A DNA stretch of 64,000 nucleotides from Isochrysis galbana. Lineage: Eukaryota > Haptophyta > Isochrysidales > Isochrysidaceae. The notes below the pieces were generated by a model. It was given only the letters and a program-made list of their open reading frames with translations, was not told the DNA's origin and searched no databases. Where the stretch lies: positions 842,128-906,127 of the forward strand of contig CM030938.1 in the NCBI GenBank assembly GCA_018136815.1, given 5' to 3'. Shown here in pieces: positions 32,458 through 43,230 of this stretch (its first letter is position 1; every line of letters starts with the position of its first letter). The position numbers and the translations under genes were made by a program.

Positions 32458-33320
32458 CAACCATCAAGATGTTGCCATGCAGTCATTCTACGCCACGGGC
32501 AGTCCCGCACGAGCTCGTGGACACAGTCAGCAGCCAATCGAGTTGTTCGTCTCCTCCTAGCCGCTGCCCTTCGTGGGGCAGGCAGTGAGTACAAGGCTAT
32601 TCAACGTCAAGTGTTGCCAGGCGACGAGGGCCAACGACCACGATGCCACCAACGTCTGTGAGGTTTACTCCAAGAGGAGGCGAAGAGGGCGGCTCACGCT
32701 CGGTTGCAGGATGGTGAGAATTCTCGGGCGGTCACCGTGACGTCACAACAACACGTCACAGGCGTAGTAGTCCCGCGTCTAGCCGCCGGCCAGCCACTTC
32801 GGTGATTGGTTGCACAAGGTTGCACCCTGAATGAAGCAATCTCTGGCATGCTCTTCTAGCAGGTCCACGATCCAGGATGTGTGGTGATGACGGTGTCGCG
32901 TAGCTCACGCCTCGAGCGAGGCACCACATCCTGGGGTTTACCCCCCACGATGGGACAGAGGGGCCTAGCAAAATCGTGCAACGGAAATCTTCGACTTCCA
33001 AAAACTTCCTTTCACTGCGCCGCTCTCGCTGCGGACAACTTCCCCTTCCGGCGGCTATCTTTCCCGCAACCGGGAAGCCAGCAACGGGAAGGGCTCCTCG
33101 CTCCTCGCCTCCCTTTCCTTGCCACCTCCACTCCTCGATTGATGTGCGAGTTTTGAGCTATCGATAATATGAGAATGCGCTCACCGCGCTTTCATGCGGC
33201 CGACATCCACCCCAAAGCAATAAAGCGCTATCATCAGAAGCCGACAGTAGAAGAGCAAGGGAGGGAGGTAGCCATGGCACTAGGGCCTGGTAAGAGTTTC
33301 GCGAAACTTATTACAAAACT
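32458..33320. other. Intergenic; no gene recognised
   Basis: 3' flank of the asparaginase gene followed by sequence with only short frames. No repeat family was identified. Confidence 0.45.
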
Positions 33321-33650
33321 CCCCTAGAGGTGAGCCGGCGCGAAACTCACACAAAACTTATGGGTGTTTTAGCGGGAATACGAAACCAAGCGCAAAACTC
33401 CCCCCTCCCCCCCCCCCCTCCCCCGTTCCCCCCCCCCCTCCCCCCCCTCCCCCTCCCCCCTCGCCCCTCGCCCCTCCCCTCCGGGCCCACCTTCATGTAC
33501 CACATGCGCGAGAGCTCGGCGCTCAGCCGAGGTACACGCACTGCCATGGCCCCTCCGACCCGTGTGTGTCCCGCTCGACTCACTATCCCGCGCGCTTCTT
33601 GGTGCTCAGGTGGCAAGCGACGACGTAGCGTGAGATTGACGCGACGTGCA

Positions 33651-34846
33651 ATGGCCGACTCCTCCAGAGAGTTCGCGGAGTCCGACGACGACGAGGAGTA
33701 CGAGGATCGAGAGTGTTGTAGTGAGCTGGGCTCCGGAAGCAACGGCATCATCGAGGAGACCACCACCACCGACGAATTGTCCGGCGTCGATGCGCGGCAG
33801 GAGAAGGAGCAGGAGCAGGGACGTCTCCCCCATTGTTTCCGTGTAGGTGATCTCGTCTACCATGAGCACCTCCGCGACTGTACCGTCGTCGCCGTGCAGA
33901 GAGACCCTGACCCCGCTGATTCCAAGGACAAGAAGGTGGAGGTGAGCTTCTACTCCAGAATTCTTCAGAGTAACCAGAAGAGGTGGGTGCTGTGTACGTC
34001 GTTGTCGTTGCGCAGCCGCGTCGAGGTAGCAGACGGGGCAGCAGACGAGCCATCCACCACCCAAGGTAAGCCTAGCTCAGGGAGCAGAGGACAACGTGTG
34101 GATCGTGCAGCCTTCATCCGCATAGACGAGAGCGACGGTGAGGGCAGTGGAGAGGAGTGCGACTCAGAGGCAGAGGGAGGCATGTCGCATCACTTGGCGG
34201 CACACGAGCGCGGTCGAGTCATGCGGCATAAACCGGAGGCAGAGAAGCGCGGCAGAAAGCAAAGCGGCAGGAAGACAGCCAACCCAGCAAGAGCGTGAGC
34301 TCGATCCACCGAATCCAAGAATTTCCGAACCAAGGGCTCGAGGCCCTCAATGGAAGGCTGCTGTGCAAGGCATGCAAAGTGGAGCTGTCCATCATTAAGG
34401 GCAGCGTGCGAAAGCACGTCTCGACACGGAAGCATGAGCAAAATCTCTCTAAGCACTTGTCTCGGGCTGAAGGAAGCAAAGCCATCAAGGTGTTTTTGCA
34501 CGAGTACTTCTCCAATCATCCGGACGAGGTCGGTGGTACGAACATATCGCCTAGCACGTTGGTCTATCGCTACACGATTGTTGCTGCTTGTCTCAAAAAC
34601 GGAGTGCCGCTTGAGAAGATTGACGGCCTCCGCCCCATCTTTGAGTTAGCAGGCCACGCCTTGTGCCACAGCAGCAATCTACGACCATTCGTCCCGAAGA
34701 TAGAGGAGCGCGGAATCGCGTTGCTAGCGACGGGTGGCGGGAGCCGGTGGCGGGGGGGGGGGGGGCAGGCCACGCGGCGGCGGGGCGCGGGGGGCGGGGG
34801 GGGGGGGGGGCCGCCGGAGGCGAGGGCGCAAGAATCACAAAAGTAG
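33651..34846 (+). CDS. CGGBP1-like/hAT-derived zinc-finger protein, structure incomplete
   Basis: Two overlapping frames probably belong to one gene. Frame one starts at 33651 with an acidic head (MADSSREFAESDDDEEYEDR) and a small globular-looking stretch (FRVGDLVYHEHLRDCTVVAV through KKVEVSFYSRI). It then reaches a good donor (GTAAGC) near 34065; if not spliced it stops at 34298. Frame two, open to 34846, has LLCKACKVELSIIKGSVRKH and TRKHEQNL, a U1/BED-like C2H2 finger. It is followed by ACLKNGVPLEKIDGL and SSNLRPFVPK. That combination matches CGGBP1, a DNA-binding protein descended from hAT transposases. No DDE catalytic block is seen, so this is either a domesticated gene or a transposase remnant. 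The exact acceptor and the C-terminus, which runs into a G-run, are unresolved. Confidence 0.5.
34750..34812. repeat. Poly-G rich stretch
   Basis: Runs of 9-12 G with few interruptions at the 3' end of the CGGBP1-like frame. This could obscure the true gene end. Confidence 0.8.
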
Positions 34847-34979
34847 TTTTATGATTTTCTAAGTAGTATCGTTGATAGATGCTAGATGCCGAACGACGAA
34901 AGAGAAGAGACAAGCCTAACGAGTGTCGATTCGCGAATGCGACGGTTGATTGCTCAGCTCGCATGTCACAAGGCAGAGT

Positions 34980-35083
34980 CTGAGGGTGACCGATAGGCCT
35001 TCCGGAGGGGAATTGGAGCCTGGCAGGGGGAGGGGCACGAGGCGCCTCCCCCCCCCATGCGTGAACTAAGTACAAACTTAGTT
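34980..35083 (-). mobile_element. F-type non-LTR element, 5' end (copy F2)
   Basis: The minus strand has a perfect 7-bp hairpin at 35064-35083 (AACTAAG, six-base loop, CTTAGTT). It is followed five bases later by ATGGGGGGGG at 35058 and a GC-rich body. It shares start and architecture with the TSD-flanked element at 51979-52853. The end is not defined. Confidence 0.6.
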
Positions 35084-36734
35084 GAGAGCAATAATTAGCT
35101 AACTATAGATATCGATTCGCGAATGCGACAAGCGTGCAGCTGGTGCCACAGGGGCCGGCCGGGACATTGGCACTGTGACTTGGAGGAACAATATATCTAT
35201 CACAAAATCAGGAAAAAAATTACGACCAAATACAAATACGAAGACAAATACAAGTTTGCAGCAGTTGCCCATCTCCGACACGCATGCACTCCGCTCCTGC
35301 TTGTGCTCTCGTCGACGGCAACTCAGACTCGGCGACGGCCGGCAAAAGCCAGCAACCAAGGCAAAGTTGTAGCTCAACACTTGAGCAACACTTCACAATC
35401 ATAGCAGCCATACTAGATTGCTCCATTGTTGGAAGGGCAACACCTTCCACGCGGTGAGCGATTGACGGGCTCGTTGCCAACATGGGATCAACGACAACCA
35501 CTTGGCAGCATAGGAGTCAAACAGGGGCTCAAGGAAGTTGATCAACTTGAGACTTTAGGACGACATTGTTGACTTTGAGCTCGTCCGCCGCTGAGAACCT
35601 ACCTCTGTTGATCGATGACCACTTTCGGAGGCGCTGCGACGATGGCACGGACTTGATGCCACAGGGGCGAGCGGTATGTGTGGCCAAACGCCTCATTGAA
35701 TGCGGGCACCTTCCCGATTCGCGATGTGTTCCTTCGCGGACGAAAGATTCCACGTCTGCCCAAACAGCAAGCTGAAGTGGGTTGCATAGGCAAAATCGGT
35801 GTGGCTTTGCATTGGAAGGGAGTAATAGGCACTTGAAGGGAATCCGCCGCTTGTGTAGGACCCCGGCTAGTAAACGGATACGTGGACCGAGTGCGAAGTT
35901 GCTCTCGCATCCATAGCGAGTGATTCGCAACCAGATCTGAGCGGGACTTTCTAAGTGCCGCATTAGGTCGGTCGTAGACCATGAGCTCGAGGTGGCCTAC
36001 TCAACAAGGACCGCCTGGTGAAACCATCGAGAGGCCAACTCACTTGTTCAAGGCCTGCAACAAGGCGGGCGGTCACATCGTCGCTAGAAGGGTGACATAT
36101 CCCATTGCCGGTGTCTGAACCTCAGGCGCGCTCATCCAACGCGTTGGTCAAGGGCCACGCAGTAAGTTAGGACGGCCGAGGTGGATAAAATGGCGAGCTT
36201 CATGGCGTCGCATTGCCGAGAAGTGCGGACGATGTGCATTTCATCTCAGCTTCAGGACCCAATGGCGGAGGGCATGCTGCGCGGAGGCTCGAAGTGCTGG
36301 GAAGGCAGCCCTAGACACGCAGGACGCTCTCAAGTCGCATGCCGAACATGTCAAGGCATCAGCAACCGGCACGTCGGATGGTCTGGTACATACCATAAAG
36401 ATGCCTTTCTACCTGGTATCAGTAGAATATCCCACCATTCGCCCCTTGACAATGAAGCAGTAAAATATTACGACGCTGCGCACCTAGCCAAGCATCAACA
36501 GAGCCGCTTGTCGCTGAGACAAGCGGTGCGTCAATGTTACGGGGCTGATCAAGACGCGTGGCAGCACCGTACGCGGAGCCCCCATCGCCGAGTGAGCCTC
36601 CTGTTCGGCTCACTATGCTTTCACTTCAAAAGGGCAGAAGGAAGCGACGCAAGCCATGCGCCATGGTGCCTCCCGCCCAGCCCCTCCCCTGCGGTGGCTG
36701 AAACCGACTTGCCGTCGACAGCCAGGCCTGCCAG
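35084..36734. other. Unassigned, repeat-like DNA
   Basis: Frames of 60-140 codons on both strands lack recognisable domains. TCGATTCGCGAATGCGAC occurs at about 34926 and again at about 35112. The stretch 35500-36400 could be decayed retroelement coding sequence, but no motif proves it. Confidence 0.35.
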
Positions 36735-37022
36735 CTACTCCTCAAACAGCCGGCGCGACGAGGCAGCGCTCTCAGCCGACTGTCTGCTGCGCGTCATGCG
36801 CGGCTTTGCCGGTGCGCCTGGATCCTGGTCCATATCAACCGTGATCTTCTTGCGAGATTTGGGCGATCCCTCCTCCTCATCGTCCCGCGCCGGATCGGGC
36901 TGTTCCGTCCGGTCTGCTCTGCTCTGCAGCCTCACGATGCCCGGCTGCTGGCTCTCAGGCGCCCTCCGCTTGGCCCTCGTGCCTGGCTCCGCTGAGCGCT
37001 CGGGCGTCGCCTCAGGAAGCAT
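36735..37022 (-). CDS. Hypothetical 95-residue charged protein
   Basis: The frame from the ATG at 37022 gives a highly charged protein with basic motifs (RAKRRAPE, PKSRKKI), an acidic stretch (DDEEEG) and a Ser/Arg C-terminus. It looks nuclear and disordered. No family was recognised. The frame remains open upstream through GA repeat, so the start is a guess and this could be the last exon of a longer gene. Confidence 0.3.
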   Translation of the reverse strand: MLPEATPERSAEPGTRAKRRAPESQQPGIVRLQSRADRTEQPDPARDDEEEGSPKSRKKITVDMDQDPGAPAKPRMTRSRQSAESAASSRRLFEE

Positions 37023-37164
37023 CGCTCCGTGAGCGGAGCGCAGCGAGGCCCCGGGGCGGCGTGTGCGCGGCCCACCCCTCCCGCCCGCGCTTCTCCTTTC
37101 CCCCCACTCACGCCCTACCCCGCTCGCCTCCCTCCCACTTTCTCTCCCCTCCCCTGGCCGCGAG

Positions 37165-37283
37165 GGAGGGAGGAAGCGAGAGAGAGAGAGAGAGGGAGAG
37201 AGAGAGAGAGGGAGGGAGGGAGGGAGGGAGGGAGGGAGGGAGGGAGGGAGGGAGGGAGGGAGGGAGGGAGAGAGGGAGAGGGA

Positions 37284-37372
<89 letters not shown>

Positions 37373-37385
37373 AGAGGAGACGAGT
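37165..37385. repeat. GGGA/GA microsatellite
   Basis: (GGGA)n followed by (GA)n on the + strand, located upstream of the minus-strand frame ending at 36735. Frames through it on either strand are low-complexity artefacts. Confidence 0.9.
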
Positions 37386-39037
37386 AGAGTCCGCGCCAAG
37401 TTCGGTAAAGGAAGCGAGGGAATCGAGAAGAAATTCGAGAAGGACAGGCGAGGAGGCGAGCGGGGGGGGAAGTGGGGGAGAAGAGGAGAGAGAGAGGGGA
37501 CGACAAGAGAGAGAGAAGCCGCTGCCGCCGGGGAGGGGAGTTTTGTTTTTGTGCTCGCGAGGGGATTTGAACTCAACCACTGAATGGGGAAGCCATAGAT
37601 AGAAGAACCACTACAGGAGTACTTAGCCTCCCAAAATTAGAATCAACGAATGTCACGAACGAGGACATCTTAGGGTTGGGAGCAGCCCGCAGCTAGCAGA
37701 TTAGAATGAGTTGAGTTGAGTCGTTGGAATTCGCCCAAGTCATGAGAATGAAAAAAAATCTTCCTAAAATCTCCGCTACATCTACATGTGCGGCGTGAGG
37801 CAGCGTGCTCGTGTACCTCCCTGCTACCACCCAACCTTAAGGTGGTGGGGGCAACTATCGGCGGGCCTTCTACTAGGGACAGGCCTGAGTTTCGTTTGAG
37901 ACATGCCCAAATTTCGTTCGATATTTCGTCCATATTTCGCGTTCCGCCCCCCAAATTTCGGCAAGATTTCGCTTGCGCTCAGTAGGGCTTGGCGGAAATG
38001 TCAAGACAGTTCTTTAGACATTTGGGCGGATTTTGGCCGGAAAAATATCACGTGACATGTTCGGACATTTGGGCTGGCAAGGCTTGGCTCTAAAGATATT
38101 GAAGGACATTGTCGTGGCATTTGGGCTGGCAAGCGTGAGCGCAGCAAAAAAAAAGCACTTATTAAAGTATAAAACGGGGGGGCTCTGGGCACGTGAGAGG
38201 AACAAGAAGAGTGTATCAGTGCAAAGTTCACGGGGCCATGCCTCAATATATAGATAAACAGCTTGTTACGATAATTGTGACGCCGCTCCGCACTCCGCAA
38301 GCCGGCTAAGACTGTGAATAGGTTTGGATTTCGACTATTATTAGGTATCTAGCTAATAGTGGCCCACGGACTATTTACATTGAAGCTAATAGTGGCCCTT
38401 CGGCTATTTACATTGAGGCTAATAGTGGCTACGTCCAGACTATTATGGGTATTATGGGTATTATCAAGATAGTTAGTAGTTAGTAGTTAGTTAGCTCTAG
38501 GTGTACACTCTAGTTGCATACTTACTGGGAAAGAAACATGCGTGTCGGACAAGGCAACAAGGCTACTAGTTTGAAAATTATTGACGTGGCGGGGCTTCAG
38601 TCCATGGAGGAGGCCCTGTAGAAAGTTAACAGCTTGTCCCCCCACGGACCCCTCGCTCTTTACTTGCCCTTTTCTACATATATATTCTATATAATACTAT
38701 ATTACTGTATTTTCCCTTGCTTTTACCCCCCCCCCCCTTCTTTCTCTTTTTGGCGAAGCGGGGGCAACGGGAACAATTCTGGCGCGAGCGCAAGCATGGA
38801 TGGGCGGCAAGAGGCGGGCAAGTGTGTGTGTGTAGCGCGCATCTCGTTGGCAGGGCGCCTGCATGATGATGCCAAGGCTACACAATCTGCAATTTGATGA
38901 CACCTTGATGCATTCCCATTCCCTCCAAGCGGGCAAGAATATCGAGTGATCGAGAGATGAGGAAACTTTTCTGGTTGTTGTTGTGAGGTGTGGCGGTGTC
39001 TGTCGCCTGTGGAAATCAAAGCCGCAGCTTGGATTGT

Positions 39038-39160
39038 AACGAGATGAACGAGATGTAACGAGATGGCCTGATGGCCCGACGACGAGATGAACGAGATGGC
39101 CTTGATGGCCCGACGAGATGAACGAGATGGCCTTGATGGCCCGACGAGATGAACGAGATT
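39038..39160. repeat. Tandem repeat, about 31-bp unit
   Basis: Three to four copies of GATGAACGAGATGGCC plus TTGATGGCCCGACGA with minor differences. Confidence 0.8.
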
Positions 39161-39309
39161 TTCGGGTAACGGAACTGGACGAGGAGTTTCCCCACTAAGC
39201 TTGGTCGTAATGCGGTGAAACCGTTTTAGAGACAAGCGGGAAACCGGGGCGGAAGGAACTGGCAAGGAAGTCGGCAGGAAGGCAGAGGAAATGTCTTGGC
39301 AAGGCGACG

Positions 39310-39480
39310 GAGGCAGGATTTTAACGGTAGACGGAGTGCAGAATTTTAACGGTAGGAAGGCAGGATATTTTTAACAGTAGGAAGAGGCAGGATTTCTAAC
39401 GGTAGACGGAGAGCGTGGAATTTTTTTAATGGTAGAAGAAGAGTGCGGAATTTAACTGTAGAAGAAGAGCGGAGAGGAGA
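39310..39480. repeat. Degenerate repeat around TTTTAACGGTAGACGGAG
   Basis: Five to six diverged copies of a 25-30-bp unit (AATTTTAACGGTAG, AGGATTTCTAACGGTAG, GGAATTTAACTGTAG). Confidence 0.7.
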
Positions 39481-39595
39481 AGGAGCGGGGCTCGAACTGC
39501 AGAGCGCTCCGTCCGGACTCGAACTCGCGACCCAGAGCAAAAGGTTGGTGGAGGCGGTGGGTTGAACCACTATGCCACGCGAGAGTTTACGTAGC
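39470..39595 (-). repeat. tRNA-derived SINE-like head (Pol III A and B boxes)
   Basis: On the minus strand TGGCATAGTGGTT fits an A box and, about 52 bases later, GAGTTCGAGTCC fits a B box. The acceptor and T stems do not pair well enough for a real tRNA. It is therefore better seen as a tRNA-derived SINE or a decayed tRNA. Confidence 0.35.
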
Positions 39596-39765
39596 CATAG
39601 GGCCGATGGAATGGGCTGAGAACCGCCCTATATACTCTGGGTTTTTTTCTCTTCTTTTCCACTCTTCTTCTTCTTTCTTCCTCTGTTCTTTTTACTGTTT
39701 ACTGTTATTTCTTCTTTACTGTTATTTCTTTTTGCCTCTGAGACATCGCGAATGCGACAGTGTCG

Positions 39766-40437
39766 TAGGTCTAGCCCCCTTGCCGCTTGCAAGAGGTCCT
39801 CCGACGTTCCTATGTTGAAATCCTTGTCCACCGTGTACAGCGGGCTTATCATTCTCTTAATGTGTTTGTTGCTCGGGGCGTGTAACCCCATATTCTCCCG
39901 TTGTTTTTTTAGCCTCTGAAAGAAACCGACTTTCGCCGTTACTAACAGGTGATATCTCGTGAGGATCGCTCTTAAGATCGACCTGACGGACCTGCCGTCC
40001 GCGTTGCCATACTGAATGTTATAGAAGTCGGTTAGAATATACCTCCACGCCAAGATACCTAAGTATCCTGAGGAGGGGTGCGGTCTGTCCACCTGATAGC
40101 AGAAAAGACGTTGGGGTATTTCGGATCCCGGCTTAAGGCAAATCCCTAAAAGTCCTTCTATGAATTCAAAGACCGGCTCCGTCGCGATACATGAGGCCAA
40201 GTGAGTGGAACTCTCGGGGGCTATGCCACAAAAGCGGCATGTCGGATCGTCGGCAAAACGGTTCGCCGTAGCTATTCTCCTATGTAGAATATGTTTAAAA
40301 TGCAGATAGGAGTCCCTAGGTGTTAAAAAGTTATATTTGTACAGTTGCGATACTTGTTTCCACTTCCCCGAGAGGACCGGTAACCTTTTCTCCCATCTTA
40401 GTGTGGATTTTTGTGCTTTGGTTTTCCTCAAAGCGAG
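39766..40437 (-). mobile_element. LINE family A, C-terminal RT-region fragment
   Basis: The minus strand encodes the same C-terminal part as copy A2: TLRWEKRLPVLSGKWKQVSQ, LHFKHILHRRIATANRFADD, the zinc-binding CRFCGIAPESSTHLASC, and FFQRLKKQRENMGLHAPSNK. It is 5'-truncated. At the 3' side it switches near 39765 to another repeat (CTCAGAGGCAAAAAG). The frame is open to the switch. Confidence 0.8.
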
Positions 40438-40497
40438 GCGTCATCGGTAGCGAACCTACGTCATTGGCTTGTCGCGCGAGCTTAGCCCTCAATGAAA

Positions 40498-40805
40498 AAA
40501 AAATCGTCTTAAAATTCTCCGCTTCGTGTACGGCTTGAGGCAGCGTGCTAGTGAACCTCCCTACTACCCATCCTTAACCACCGTCAACCCCTTTCCCCTT
40601 CCCCAGTTCTCTCTTTAACGGAGATACTGGTTCCGGGGCGACCGCGCGCTCTGCTTCGGTCAGGAGTTGGAGAGAAGGGGTTGGGAGACTGTGGATTCGT
40701 CCACTCAGTGGCGTGGCTCTTGGTTCTCTTGTTCTCGTAAATTCTTCCCATCAGTCCGTCAGTGGTGTTCCCCGGTTCACACCACGTTAAGGTTCTAAAT
40801 CCTAT
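40498..40805 (-). repeat. LINE A 3' untranslated region copy
   Basis: Matches 45299-45600 over about 200 bases (GGTTCCGGGG, CTGCTTCGG, CAGGAGTTGGAGAGAAGGGG, GAGGCAG). In both places it lies directly 3' of a LINE A RT stop codon and ends in a T run on the LINE sense strand. Confidence 0.7.
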
Positions 40806-40811
40806 CCCTTT

Positions 40812-40982
40812 CTAGGTTATATTTGGCACGTCTAGCCCTCTTACTGCCTGTAAGAGGTCGTCAGAGATTTGTAGGTTAAAGTCTTTGTCTACCGTGTAGA
40901 GGGGATTTATCATTTTCCTGATGTGCTTGTTGCTCGGGGCGTGCAGCCCCACATACTCCCGTTGTTTTCTCAGCCTCTGGAA
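40812..40982 (-). mobile_element. LINE A-related 3' coding fragment
   Basis: Encodes GFQRLRKQREYVGLHAPSNK and a following YTVDKDFN segment, ending in NIT and a stop, as in copy A2. It is cut at the 5' side exactly where family D starts on the opposite strand. Confidence 0.75.
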
Positions 40983-40984
40983 GC

Positions 40985-41398
40985 CAACTAACTTTATAGT
41001 TGGTCGCCATGGAGCGCGCCGCCGCCCCCCACCTCTCCTTCGGGTCCCCCGCCGCGGGCGCCCCCCCAGCACCCATGGAGCTGTCGCTGGCGAAGCGACC
41101 GCGTCCACCCGCAGAGGCCGAGCAAGTGAGTGTGACCCCGGTCGCGCCACACGGCCCGTGGCAGCTAAAGGCGGCGAGGATAAACATCCGCCTAGCGAAA
41201 CAGGGACCGGACGAAAAACTCACGCTAGAGCTGGCTAGAACGCACAAAGAGATAGCAGACGAGCGGGGGAGAGTCCCGCTCAAGGACATGCCGTTGTACC
41301 GGCAACTTTGCCGGGAAGACCTACACTCTAAGGAGTTCTTCGCGCAATTGAAGCGGATCAGTAGAAATTATATACCTAAACAGACGGGAGGAATGTGA
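40985..41398 (+). mobile_element. Non-LTR element, family D, 5' fragment with ORF1
   Basis: The hairpin at 40985-41004 (CCAACTA, loop, TAGTTGG, seven perfect pairs) is followed five bases later by ATGGAGCGCGCC at 41010. The ORF runs to a TGA at 41396-41398 (128 residues). It begins MERAAAPHL, has a basic KRPRPP motif, and a Lys/Arg-rich helical-looking C-terminus (LARTHKEIADERGRV and beyond). Copia LTR sequence follows immediately, so the frame may be truncated. Confidence 0.65.
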
Positions 41399-41399
41399 C

Positions 41400-41700
41400 A
41401 AAAAAAGGAAACCTCGAGTTGCACCCTCTCCCCGGGTGTCTTCCGTACGCTCAGCGCCACAGCTCGAGCGCTCCTGTGCTTCCTTCTTTTGTGTCTCTCC
41501 TGCCCTCGCCTTCGCCTCATACTGTCGCATGTCGCCTGAGGGCACCCGCTCGTCCTCGGCTCCCTTGTCGCGTGCTTCCCCCATCCCCGGTAGCACGCAT
41601 CCCATGCCGCTGAAGGGCTGTATCTCACGTGTTACATACAGCTGCCCCTCCACCTCTACACGCCCTACAGCCACAGCTCCACTCCCTTCACCACAGCGCA
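41400..41700 (+). mobile_element. Copia type Y LTR fragment
   Basis: Shares TGTCTTCCGTACGCTCAGCG, CGCTCGTCCTCGGC and CACAGCTCCACTCC with the LTR at 27638-28233, but in plus orientation. Neither terminal TG nor CA plus primer site is intact. Confidence 0.65.
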
Positions 41701-41704
41701 AAAA

Positions 41705-42374
41705 CCGCGTCGACGTCAACATAACGAGATGCTCTCGAGTACCCAACTTCCAACCGCTACCGGGGGCGCTGCCGACGTCAGCCACTTGGACAGAATGCCC
41801 CCTCTGTTGTGATGGTGGTTTGGTTTGGGTTGATGGCTGTGGGGGTGAGAATGCTTCTCTTGGCCGCTTGCGCGCCGCTCGTGTTCTGTCTGGTCCTCGC
41901 GTATCACGCGTGACCGGAGCTTGGTGAGTGTACGATGCTCCATACTGTGTGCTTGGGTCGTGTGCATGCGCACGGATGTCTGCCTGCTGAGGTTTGCAAT
42001 TGATGCTGCATGCCACCAGACTTGGTGTGATGGTGGTCTGATTGACCGGCCGGGTCTGCGCCTCGTGCTTTCGCACTCGGTCAGTGCCGCAGCGATGTAG
42101 GGGCCCAGCCCGAAGGCTTTCCCTATGGGAGACTGAGCTCTGTGGCTCTGGGTGTGCATGGGCTTGTCTGTGCTGGCTGTGCTGTGCTGGTATTCTGTGC
42201 GGTGTTGAGGTGTGCGCTGTCAGTCTGTGTCTGGGGCCGCGGCTCGGGCCGTGGCTCGCGAGTACCTGGGCTGGCATGGCGTCGGTCATGGCTTGGTCGG
42301 CCAGCGCGGTGGGGAAGGCGGAGAGAGTGGGGGGGAGCGGGGCGCGCTCCATGACCCTATCGTTATTACGATAG
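41705..42374 (-). mobile_element. Non-LTR element, family B, 5' fragment with ORF1
   Basis: The hairpin at 42357-42374 (CTATCG, loop TAATAA, CGATAG on the minus strand) precedes ATGGAGCGCGCCCC at 42352. ORF1 begins MERAPLPPTL, is His/Pro/Gln-rich and includes RKRPREAF, a likely nuclear-localisation motif. About 215 codons are open before the sequence turns into Copia LTR at about 41700. Confidence 0.65.
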
Positions 42375-43230
42375 TTGAATTTCAAGGTTGAGGAATATAG
42401 GCGTTGCAAAATGAGCTAGATAACGTAATTTCGTTCGGTAGGGAGCGGATGTTGGGGTATGTTGCCCCGGGGGGCGCGCAATTTTCCCACCGGGCTATTA
42501 TTTGTCCACATCGGGGCAGGAGGTAAAAGGGGGTTGGTCGGAGGCCCGGGGTGCCTTGTCCATGAAGGTTTATATACCCACTTCATGGGGGTATTTGTTA
42601 AATAAATAACCAAACCTAAGGTTGCAGCCTCTCCCTACCGTCTACCGTGAGACACCAGGCCTTGTATGAATCGTAGCTTGTACACTATTCACTCTCTCAC
42701 ACCTGGGCCAGGACGACATGAAGCACGATCACCTTGCGCCTCTTGAGGATTTGGCTGATTTCACAAACAGTTCTCTAGGGAGACTAGACGTAGATGGGCC
42801 GTGGGGGAAACGATGCTGCAAACATAAGCAGGAGGGACAGTGCGTGGGTGTCATCGCGGACTCTTGCTCATAGCAGGTTCATCTTAGCAAGTCTTGATAC
42901 GGCCTTCCTCCCGACTCGAACACCTCATCGAAGCCCTGCCGTGTAAGGCAAAGCCTCGATGCGAGCTGTTTTGCTTGGCATTGCCGATGCCACACACGAA
43001 ATGTGCAGCTAACGAGCGAAGGGCATCATCAAGTAGGAGCCGTAGAATACCTTCCATAGTTGCATGTAGTAGGAATATACCGCAGCAGCATCGAGTGGAT
43101 CCACGGACGATAGGCGGACCTGTGATAGTGAGAGAGCGATAGAGTATCGATGATGGCGCATGAGCAAGCGGGTGCGTTCATATACCTTACAATCTCGTAT
43201 ATGCGCAAATGGCCTGCGGGAAACATAACA
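42375..43230. other. Intergenic; no gene recognised
   Basis: Short frames only. It includes the 3' flank of the prenyltransferase gene. Confidence 0.45.

Larger units (their letters stand above)
37386..39600. other. Intergenic, AT-richer, several small repeats
   Basis: No gene was recognised. About 37745-37850 carries a copy of the LINE A 3' terminal region in reverse sense (A run, TCTTCCTAAAAT, GCGTGAGGCAGCGTGCT). CATTTGGGCTGGCAAG occurs twice near 38067 and 38119. GCTAATAGTGGCC recurs near 38350-38420. Further tandem repeats are listed separately. Confidence 0.5.

Noticed and set aside
36181-37032. 283-codon plus-strand frame
   Set aside because: No start context, signal or family features, and it overlaps the charged minus-strand frame and repeat-like DNA. 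Neither frame is secure, and this one is weaker.
37540-37620. tRNA gene on the minus strand near GAGTTCAAATCC
   Set aside because: A B-box-like match is present, but no pairing acceptor stem or convincing A box was found.
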